Under the pieces are notes generated by a model that saw only the letters and a program-made list of their open reading frames with translations, made no database searches and was not told the origin of the DNA. A DNA stretch of 64,000 nucleotides from Chloroflexota bacterium (GTDB taxonomy: Bacteria; Chloroflexota; Limnocylindria; P2-11E), in the NCBI GenBank assembly GCA_016194865.1, contig JACQAT010000019.1, positions 1 to 64,000 on the forward strand, in the 5' to 3' direction. How positions within the stretch are numbered: the first letter of the stretch is position 1; each line of letters begins with the position of its first letter. This document shows, piece by piece, positions 56,813-64,000 of this stretch. The position numbers and the translations under genes are program-made.

Positions 56813-58177
56813 TCAGACGACCGCGCGGAGCTCCCGCAGCTGGGGCGCGCGGATCGCCACGTAGACGACGACGAGCATCAGCACCGCGCCGCCCGCGAGG
56901 ATCGCGACGTCGATGCCGACGATCGTCCCGACCGATCCGAGGATGAGCTGTCCGAGCGGCATGAGCCCGACCATCATCACCGTCTGCATGCTCATCACCC
57001 GCCCGCGGAGCTGATCTGGCGTCCCGGTCTGCAGCAGCGTGTTGAGCATCCCGAGGAAGATCATCATCGCGAACCCCACCAGCGCCAGCAGCGGGAGCGC
57101 GCTGAGCAGCGTGCGCTGCAACGAGAACAGCACCAGGAACAGCCCCATCAGGAACGCGCCGCCCAGCAAGAGCAGACCGCGGCGGCGCACGTTCCCGAGC
57201 GCCGCGGTCGCGATCGTGCCGAGCAGCGCGCCGACACCCGCGGCCGTGAGCATCCACGAGAGCTCGACCGCGCCGACCCGCAGCGTGTGCTCGGCGAAGG
57301 CGGGCAGCAGCTGGATGTAGCAGCGCGCGGCGAGGGCGCTGACGACCGCGACCGCGACCGTCCAGAACAGGATCACGTCGCGCCGGACGTACGCGAGGCC
57401 TTCGCGTATCGATTCGAGGACGCTCGCGTCCCGGGTCCGCACCGCGAGGGGCACCGGACGCATGAGCAGGAGGGCGACCACAACCGCGAGATATGAAAGG
57501 GAGTTGACGAGGAACAGGCTGCCGATGCCGGCCATCGTCGGCGACGTCGAGCTGCCTCCGACCGCGACCACGATGAGGCCACCGAGCACCGGCCCGATGA
57601 TCTGCGGGCCGTTGAACGCGGCGGAGTTGAGGCCGATCGCGCTCACGAGGTGACGCGGGCCGACGAGGCGCGGCACCATGGCGTGCCGCGTCGGCGCGTC
57701 GAACGAGAAGATCGTCGAGTTGAGCGCGGCGAGCAGCAGGATCTCGACGATCGTGACCTGACCGCTGATCGTCCGCCACGAGAGCACCGCCGCGGTGAAC
57801 AACGCGCAGAGCTGGGTGGCGAGGAGGAGCCGGCGGCGATCGGCGCGATCGGCGACCGCGCCACCGAAGAGCCCGAGCGCGAGCCCGGGCACCGCGCGCG
57901 CGAGGCCGACGAGCCCCAGGTAGAGGGCGCCGAGCTGCGGGGTGCCGTCGCGGATCGCGAGCTGCACCACGAGATAGCCCTGACCGAACATCTGCATCGT
58001 GGTGCCCGTGTTCGACACGAGCAGCCCGAACCAGAAGAGACGGAAATCGCGGTACGCGAAGGCCGCCAGGAGGCTTGTGCGGCCGGGCTCGATGACGGCC
58101 GCGTTATCGGTCTCGGGACCTTCGAGCTCCTCGGCGACCTCGAGGTCGGCCGCCTTGGCGAGCGCGGCGTCCGTCAC
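56813..58177 (-). CDS. MFS transporter (EntS-like)
   Basis: 12-TM pattern; FRLFWFGLLVSNTGTTMQMFGQGYLV; GLVGLARAVPGLALGLFGGAVADRADRRRLL. Confidence 0.93.
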   Translation of the reverse strand: MTDAALAKAADLEVAEELEGPETDNAAVIEPGRTSLLAAFAYRDFRLFWFGLLVSNTGTTMQMFGQGYLVVQLAIRDGTPQLGALYLGLVGLARAVPGLALGLFGGAVADRADRRRLLLATQLCALFTAAVLSWRTISGQVTIVEILLLAALNSTIFSFDAPTRHAMVPRLVGPRHLVSAIGLNSAAFNGPQIIGPVLGGLIVVAVGGSSTSPTMAGIGSLFLVNSLSYLAVVVALLLMRPVPLAVRTRDASVLESIREGLAYVRRDVILFWTVAVAVVSALAARCYIQLLPAFAEHTLRVGAVELSWMLTAAGVGALLGTIATAALGNVRRRGLLLLGGAFLMGLFLVLFSLQRTLLSALPLLALVGFAMMIFLGMLNTLLQTGTPDQLRGRVMSMQTVMMVGLMPLGQLILGSVGTIVGIDVAILAGGAVLMLVVVYVAIRAPQLRELRAVV

Positions 58178-58197
58178 ACGGTGCGTCGGGGTGAAGA

Positions 58198-58294
58198 TGG
58201 CGAGAGTGCATGGGAGTCGAACCCACCACGGAACGTTCTACGCCCCGTCAGCGGTTTTGAAGACCGAGGCCTGCACCGGCAGACGCGCACTCTC
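58198..58294 (-). tRNA. selC: tRNA-Sec(TCA)
   Basis: 8-bp acceptor GAGAGTGC/GCACTCTC, 6-bp D stem with CGGT loop, loop CTTCAAA (anticodon TCA), long variable arm, 5-bp T stem, GCCA encoded. Confidence 0.95.
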
Positions 58295-58541
58295 ATCGGC
58301 ACTTGCTGAGGAAACTGTAGCCGTCGTGGTCGCCACGTACCCGCCTGAGGTGCGGTCAGGCTGCGGTGCATTTCAAGAAATGAACCCGTCGCATCTGCCA
58401 TGCTCACCGCAGGAAAGCTCGAACCCGGAGAGCAATGGCAGTGGCATTCCTGAGGCCACCGCTGAGGCTGTCGGCCGCGTACGCGAACCACCGGCGTAGC
58501 GCTGATGGACGGCGCTCGGCGGCACCGATAGGCTGCGCGCC

Positions 58542-60032
58542 GTGCGCGAACAGGATCCTCTCGACGTCAGTGCTTTCGGCGCCGCGTTCAAGCGGTTCGT
58601 CGACAACATGAACGCGACCGCCGCGAGGGAGACGAACCCGCTCCTCGAGCGGCTGAAGCAGTACCTCGGCGATGAGCCGGACCACGTGCCGATCGTCGCG
58701 GAGGAATTCGAGTCGTACGAGCATCCAAACGCTCAGGTCGCGCTCGAGGCTGTGCTCGCCAAGCGAGACCGAAGGTACGAGCTCGTCGGCGTCGCGGCGC
58801 AGAACAAGCGATGGGGCGCTATCACCTTCTCCGACCTGCTCAGCGGGAGCGGACCGACCGGACGCATCTCCGAAGGATCGGTCGACTACGTCAACTTCCG
58901 CCTCGAGGACGACAACGTCCTCGCCTGCGTGCAGTTCGGGCTCTACCTGGTCACCGATGGCGATGAGCGGTTCGCGATCTGGGTCGGCGGTCCGCCGCAA
59001 GCCGAGATGGGGCCGCGGACGCGCATGCGCGTCGAGATCGCGTCCCCGCGGCGCGAGGCGGCGGCGGAGCTCCTGAAGGAGATCACCGCCGCGATGAGCG
59101 AGCGCAATGTCTACCGCGGCAAGGCGATCTCCCTCGCCCCGGGTCAGTACGGCGTGCAAGCCCTGATCAAGTTCCATCGCCTCCGGAACGTGGAGCGCGA
59201 CGATATCGTCTTCCCACCGGGTGTTCTCGACCGCATCGAGCGTCAGTCGGTCGAGTTCACCACGCACGCGGAGGCGCTCACCGCGGGCGGACGCTCGCTC
59301 AAACGCGGGATCCTGCTGTACGGACCACCCGGCACGGGTAAGACGCTGACGGTGATGTACCTCGCCTCGCGAATGCCGGGTCGCACGCACATCATCATGA
59401 CCGGTCACGGCCTCGGCGCCGTCGGCAACGTCGGCCATTTCGCGAAGATGCTCGCGCCGACGACGGTGATCATCGAGGACGTCGATCTCATCGCGCAGGA
59501 GCGCGGGTTCCCCGGGATGCAGACGCAGCCCCTGCTCTTCGAGCTGTTGAATCAGATGGACGGCATCGCCGACGATGCGGACATCCTCTACGTCCTCACG
59601 ACGAACCGTCCCGACATCCTCGAGCCCGCGCTGGCGGCGCGCCCAGGACGGATCGATCTCGCCGTGGAGCTTCCGATGCCCGACGCCGACGGGCGGCGGC
59701 GCCTGCTGCAGCTGTACGCGCGCGGCCTGCGGCTCAAAGGCGTCGATCTCGACCGCTACGTCGAGCGCACGGCCGGCGCGAGCCCCGCCTACATCAAAGA
59801 GATGCTTCGCCGCGCGGCGCTGCTCGCGGCGATCGCCGGAGCGCCGAACGTCGGCCATGAACACCTGGATTCCGCGATGACCGAGCTCGAGGCCGGTGGG
59901 GAGCTCGCGAAACGGATCGTCGGCTTTGGGACCGCGGCATATCTCCCGCCGTCACCATCGGTCGGCCCGATGCGACCCGCCGGCTTCCCCAGCGCGACCG
60001 TTGAGACGATTGAGGTCAAGCGACCCTCGTAA
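58542..60032 (+). CDS. AAA+ ATPase (Cdc48/FtsH-like module) with uncharacterised N-terminal domain
   Basis: LLYGPPGTGKTLTVMYLA; VIIEDVDLIA; LTTNRPDILEPALAARPGRID. Confidence 0.92.
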   Translation: MREQDPLDVSAFGAAFKRFVDNMNATAARETNPLLERLKQYLGDEPDHVPIVAEEFESYEHPNAQVALEAVLAKRDRRYELVGVAAQNKRWGAITFSDLLSGSGPTGRISEGSVDYVNFRLEDDNVLACVQFGLYLVTDGDERFAIWVGGPPQAEMGPRTRMRVEIASPRREAAAELLKEITAAMSERNVYRGKAISLAPGQYGVQALIKFHRLRNVERDDIVFPPGVLDRIERQSVEFTTHAEALTAGGRSLKRGILLYGPPGTGKTLTVMYLASRMPGRTHIIMTGHGLGAVGNVGHFAKMLAPTTVIIEDVDLIAQERGFPGMQTQPLLFELLNQMDGIADDADILYVLTTNRPDILEPALAARPGRIDLAVELPMPDADGRRRLLQLYARGLRLKGVDLDRYVERTAGASPAYIKEMLRRAALLAAIAGAPNVGHEHLDSAMTELEAGGELAKRIVGFGTAAYLPPSPSVGPMRPAGFPSATVETIEVKRPS

Positions 60033-60167
60033 GGCCATGCAGCTCGACGCGGCGCCGCGATGCTCGACTCTGCGTCAATAGCGCCATGAATAGCGCCAAC
60101 ACGTGCGGATATCACCAGATCAGGACCCGAGTGACGAGGACCCGCCGTCCATGGCGCGAGCGACACT

Positions 60168-61295
60168 GTGTGCGTGCGTATCCTCGAAGTGGCGCCGCTC
60201 GTCAGTCCGATCGACGAGACCGGCGAGCAGCTCGGTGGCGCGCAGGTGCTGGTCGCGGACCTCGCGCGCGGGCTCGCGGCGCGCGGCCACGAGGTCACGC
60301 TCGCCGCAGCGAACGGATCCCGCGTCAGCGGGGTCCGCATCGCGCCGCTCGACATCGACAGCGGCGAGCTGCGTCCGGCGGCGTTGGGTGTCACGGCGGC
60401 TGAGCGGCTCGACACGGCGCTACAGGCACGTGCCTTCGCGAGGGTGCAGGCGTGGCTCGAGACGCGGCGGGATGCCTTCGATGTCGCGCACGCGCACGCC
60501 TACGACGCGCCCGCGTTCGAGCTCCTCACCGCGCCTCAGCCCGTGATCCACACGCTCCACCTGCCGCCCTACGAGGCGGGCGTCGTCCGCGCCGCGCGCG
60601 CCGCGACGGCCGCGATCACGGTGACCGTGTCGGAGGCGAACGCTCGGGCCTGGCGCGAGGCGGGCGTACCGGTGCGACACGTGATCTACAACGGTGTCGA
60701 CGTCACGAGCATCCACGTCGGCGAGCGCAAAGGTCCGCACCTGTTGTGCGCGGGTCGCATCTCACCAGAAAAGGGCGTGCATCTCGCCATCGCGCTCGCC
60801 CGTCGCCTTGGGCGATCGCTGCTCATCGTCGGCGGGATCTACGACCAAGCGTATTTCGACGAGCTCGTGTCCCCGCATGCGCGCGCGATGCCAACGTGGC
60901 GGACCGGTGATGACGTCGACGGCATCGTGTGGATCGGCTCGCGACGGCGCGAAGAGGTGCATGCGCTGATGGGCGACGCGGCCGCGACGCTGATGCCGGT
61001 GCTCTGGGACGAGCCGTTCGGACTGGTCGCCGTCGAGTCGCTTGCCGCCGGGACACCGGTCGCGGGCTTCCGCCGCGGCGGTCTCGCCGAGATCGTCGAC
61101 GACAGCTGCGGCGCGCTGGCCGAGCCGGACGACGAGCGCGCGCTCGAGCGGGCAACATTCAAGGCCCTGGCATGCTCGCCCGGAGCGTGCCGCCGCCGAG
61201 CGGAGCGGTTCTCACTTGATGCGATGCTGAGCGGGTACGAAGAGCTCTTCGCCGAAGTGCGGAGTGACCGGAGGGGCACACATGGCGAAGGCTGA
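60168..61295 (+). CDS. Glycosyltransferase family 4
   Basis: GGAQVLVADLARGLAARGHEVTLAAA; AGRISPEKGVHLAI; EPFGLVAVESLAAGTPVAGFRRGGLAEIV. Confidence 0.94.
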   Translation: MCVRILEVAPLVSPIDETGEQLGGAQVLVADLARGLAARGHEVTLAAANGSRVSGVRIAPLDIDSGELRPAALGVTAAERLDTALQARAFARVQAWLETRRDAFDVAHAHAYDAPAFELLTAPQPVIHTLHLPPYEAGVVRAARAATAAITVTVSEANARAWREAGVPVRHVIYNGVDVTSIHVGERKGPHLLCAGRISPEKGVHLAIALARRLGRSLLIVGGIYDQAYFDELVSPHARAMPTWRTGDDVDGIVWIGSRRREEVHALMGDAAATLMPVLWDEPFGLVAVESLAAGTPVAGFRRGGLAEIVDDSCGALAEPDDERALERATFKALACSPGACRRRAERFSLDAMLSGYEELFAEVRSDRRGTHGEG

Positions 61296-61971
61296 TCGGG
61301 GCCACGGCGCGGTCGAGCACACGCACCTTCCGCCCGACGACGAGGAGGTCCGCGCACCCGAGCTGGTGCAGCACCGTGAGCTGTCGAGCGAGCAGTGGGA
61401 GCGATTCGAGGGCTACGCGAAGGAGATCTTCACCGCGTTCGGCCTCAACGTCGACACCCCCGGCACGCGCGACACGCCGCGCCGCTTCGTGCGCGCGCTG
61501 TACGACGCGACCGACGGGTACGAGGGCGACCCGAAGCTCCTCACCGCCTTCCCCACCGAGTGCAAGGGCGGCAAGGGCTGCGAGATCAACCAGATCGTCG
61601 AGGGGCCGATCCCCTTCTTCGCGCTCTGCGAGCACCATGCCTTGCCGTTCTTCGGGAGCGCCTACGTCGGCTACATCGCGCACGAGCAGATCATCGGCAT
61701 CTCGAAGCTGACGCGGCTCGTGCGCGTGTGGGCGCGGCGGTTCACCGTGCAGGAGCGCATGGGCGACCAGATCGCCGACACGCTCCAGAGCCTGGTCCAG
61801 GCGCATGGCGTCGCGGTGACGATCGAGGCGCATCACCTCTGCACGCAGATGCGTGGCGTGCGCGAGCTGCACCCACGCACGCGCACCGCGGTCTGGCGTG
61901 GCGAGTACGCGAACAACGGGGATCTCCGCAGCGAATTCTTCCACCTGAGCGGCTCCAAGAACGGTGCATAG
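61282..61971 (+). CDS. folE: GTP cyclohydrolase I
   Basis: TPRRFVRALY; FFALCEHHALPFFG; ISKLTRLVRVWARRFTVQERMGDQIA; HLCTQMRGV; SD GGAGGGG. Confidence 0.96.
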   Translation: MAKADRGHGAVEHTHLPPDDEEVRAPELVQHRELSSEQWERFEGYAKEIFTAFGLNVDTPGTRDTPRRFVRALYDATDGYEGDPKLLTAFPTECKGGKGCEINQIVEGPIPFFALCEHHALPFFGSAYVGYIAHEQIIGISKLTRLVRVWARRFTVQERMGDQIADTLQSLVQAHGVAVTIEAHHLCTQMRGVRELHPRTRTAVWRGEYANNGDLRSEFFHLSGSKNGA

Positions 61972-62796
61972 CTGAGCGCCTCGCTCGAGACGCTGCTCGA
62001 TGGGAGCGCGGGGGTCGCGCTCCCGCTCCTCGCGGACCTGACGGAGCGCTACGACGGCGAGCTGCGCTTCCCCGCTCCCGGAAAGGGTCCACACGTCTTC
62101 GCGAACTTCGTCAGCAGCATCGACGGGACGGTGTCGTACGCGCTACCAGGTCGCTCGCAGGCGAGCCTCATCAGCGGTGGCCATCCCGGCGATCGCTTCG
62201 TGCTCGCGCTGCTGCGCGCGGTCGCGGACGCCGTCATCGTCGGCGCGGGCACGCTGCGGAGCGAGCCCGGCGTCATCTGGTCATCAGAGTCGGTGTTCCC
62301 CGAAGCGGGCGACGCCTTCGCGCAGGTGCGCGCGCGGATGGGGCTGCCGGCGCGCGCGCTCACGGTGCTCGTGACGCGGTCGGGAAAGATCGACCTTCGC
62401 GCACCGGCATTGAGGGAGGGCGTGCCGGTCCTCATCCTCACGACAGCCGCCGGCGCGACGGCGCTCGGTGGGGTCCCGGGGCACGTCAGGGTGCGCACGA
62501 TGACGCAAGGGACGGGCGCCGAGATGATCAGGGTCGCGGCGGAGGAGTCGGGTGGCCGGCTGCTCCTCACCGAAGGCGGGCCGACGCTGTTCGGCCAACT
62601 CGTCCGCGAGCGCGTCGTCGACGAGCTGTTCCTCACCGTCGCGCCGCTGCTGACCGGCCGCGCGAAAGACGCGCCGCGGCTCTCTCTCGTCGCGGAGATG
62701 GCCTTCACGCCCGAGGACGCGCCGAAAGGCAGGCTCGTGTCGGCGAAGACCGCCGACGACTACCTGTTCCTGCGCTACGCGATGGCGGCGCCCTGA
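61972..62796 (+). CDS. RibD C-terminal-like pyrimidine reductase; apparent CTG start
   Basis: VFANFVSSIDGTVSYALPGRSQASLISGG; AVADAVIVGAGTLRSEPG; LLTEGGPTLFGQLV. Confidence 0.88.
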   Translation: MSASLETLLDGSAGVALPLLADLTERYDGELRFPAPGKGPHVFANFVSSIDGTVSYALPGRSQASLISGGHPGDRFVLALLRAVADAVIVGAGTLRSEPGVIWSSESVFPEAGDAFAQVRARMGLPARALTVLVTRSGKIDLRAPALREGVPVLILTTAAGATALGGVPGHVRVRTMTQGTGAEMIRVAAEESGGRLLLTEGGPTLFGQLVRERVVDELFLTVAPLLTGRAKDAPRLSLVAEMAFTPEDAPKGRLVSAKTADDYLFLRYAMAAP

Positions 62797-62850
62797 TCGA
62801 AGCGACGCGAGGGAACGCGACGTGCGGCCTCCGCCGAGCTCAGACCGTCC

Positions 62851-64000
62851 TCACTCCGTCAGGTACCAGTCGGCAGCGTTCCATGTCGCGATGTCCCAGC
62901 CATTCGCCAGGTAGCCGCGCACCTTCGAACGGAACGCGTCGAAGCGTCCGCGGTCGTACAGCCAGATCGCGATCGCGCGATCGTTCAGGATGCCGAGGAT
63001 CTCGCGGTATCGCGCTGCCCGCTGGTCGCGATCGAGCGTGCGCCCCGCGTCGTCGATGAGCTGATCGACGCGTGCGTCGCAGAACCGCTCGTAATTCGCG
63101 CCGGCACCGTCGTTCGCGGCTCGCGGGATCGCGTCGCAGCGGTGCCGCTGCGCGAGGTAGCTCTGCGGATCGGGGCTGTTGACACCGAGTCCGGCCTGCG
63201 CCAGCAGCAGATCGAAGTCGCCGCGCTTGCGGATGCCGCCCGATCGCCACGATCCCGTCAGCGTCGCGGATGGCACGTTCTGGATGCGCAGCTCGACGCC
63301 GATCGCGCGCCACTCGTCCACGATGACCTGCTCGATCTGCTCGCGGAGCCGGTTGCCTGTCGTGCTGACGACGCGCAGCGACAGCCGAACGCCGTCCTTC
63401 GCGCGAACGCCGTCCGCGCCGAGCGGCCAGCCCGCGTCCGCCAGCAGCCCCTCGGCCCTCGCCGGGTCGTAGACATCCTGCGCGGTCCCGGTCGCGGCCG
63501 CCCAGCCGATCGGGATCTCGCTCGTGCCCGGCCGCGTGCGGCCGAGCAGGAGGCGCTCGACGATCCGCGCTTTCGGCGTGGCCAGCATGAGCGCGCGCCT
63601 CACAGCGACATCTCCAAGCACCGGATGGGGCCCGCTCGCGCCCGGACGCTCCAGGTTGAACGCGATCGCCTCGACCAACGGTGACGGGACGCTGGTGATC
63701 TGTATCGCCGGATCACGCTCGAGCTCCGCGGCGTCGGCCTCGCCGAGGCTGGCCGCGGCGTCGACCTCGGCAGCGCGCAGCTGCGCTTTCGCGGCCTCGA
63801 CCGAGGAGACGAAGCGGAAGATCAGCCGGTCGAGCGATGGCCGGCCCGCGACGCGGTAGCGCTCGTTGCGCTCGGCGGTGACGTGATCGCCCGATACGTA
63901 TTCGGTGATGCGGAACGGGCCGGTACCCAGAGGTGCCCTCGCGTACGCCGCGACGGCGGCCTCGTCCGCGCCCTCGAGCAGATGCCGAGGCAGAAGGGCG
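62851..64000 (-). CDS. Peptide/nickel ABC transporter substrate-binding protein (family 5), N-terminus beyond window
   Basis: APLGTGPFRITEYVSGDHVTAERNERY; VRRALMLATPKARIVERLLLG; open to right edge. Confidence 0.92.
   Translation of the reverse strand, partial: ALLPRHLLEGADEAAVAAYARAPLGTGPFRITEYVSGDHVTAERNERYRVAGRPSLDRLIFRFVSSVEAAKAQLRAAEVDAAASLGEADAAELERDPAIQITSVPSPLVEAIAFNLERPGASGPHPVLGDVAVRRALMLATPKARIVERLLLGRTRPGTSEIPIGWAAATGTAQDVYDPARAEGLLADAGWPLGADGVRAKDGVRLSLRVVSTTGNRLREQIEQVIVDEWRAIGVELRIQNVPSATLTGSWRSGGIRKRGDFDLLLAQAGLGVNSPDPQSYLAQRHRCDAIPRAANDGAGANYERFCDARVDQLIDDAGRTLDRDQRAARYREILGILNDRAIAIWLYDRGRFDAFRSKVRGYLANGWDIATWNAADWYLTE

Overview
High-GC (by eye) bacterial chromosome segment with dense, mostly operonic genes, many sharing 4-bp ATGA/GTGA overlaps. 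Lineage is not determinable here; a Chloroflexota-like or other deep soil/freshwater lineage is only a guess. No phage, IS element, CRISPR array or rRNA is visible. Main blocks: (1) type IV pilus locus on the minus strand (prepilin peptidase, histidine kinase, NarL-type regulator, PilB with MshEN motifs, PilC, prepilins), where one prepilin gene is frameshifted between two copies of a C-terminal module; (2) O-antigen ligase-like, flippase and GT genes; (3) metal homeostasis: Fur-family regulator + ZIP transporter with a 7-1-7 box at the start codon, and a second Fur-family (Nur-like) regulator divergent from a NicO-type transporter with a 6-5-6 Nur-like box, leading into a CopC-CopD/cytochrome c operon; (4) TldD/TldE, NYN-domain protein, and a thioredoxin reductase fused to a cyclic-nucleotide-binding domain; (5) dxs and a complete ccmABCDEFGH-type cytochrome c maturation operon; (6) tRNA-His(GTG) abutted by five 20-bp hairpin repeats that resemble its own 3' end; (7) FecR protein, argF, yvcK, subtilase, HAD hydrolase, Fe-ADH, LarA-like protein, ATP-dependent DNA ligase, two-component genes, GAF-GGDEF-MshEN diguanylate cyclase, ECF sigma/anti-sigma; (8) tRNA-Sec(TCA), AAA+ ATPase, glycosyltransferase, folE, a RibD-like reductase and a partial peptide ABC substrate-binding protein. 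The best unexplained signals are the tRNA-His-derived hairpin array, a 105-bp structured intergenic repeat (2 copies), a two-hairpin repeat pair flanking a DUF421 gene, the duplicated/frameshifted prepilin, and two genes that seem to lack any canonical start codon (apparent CTG starts). I found no convincing new defence-type system.
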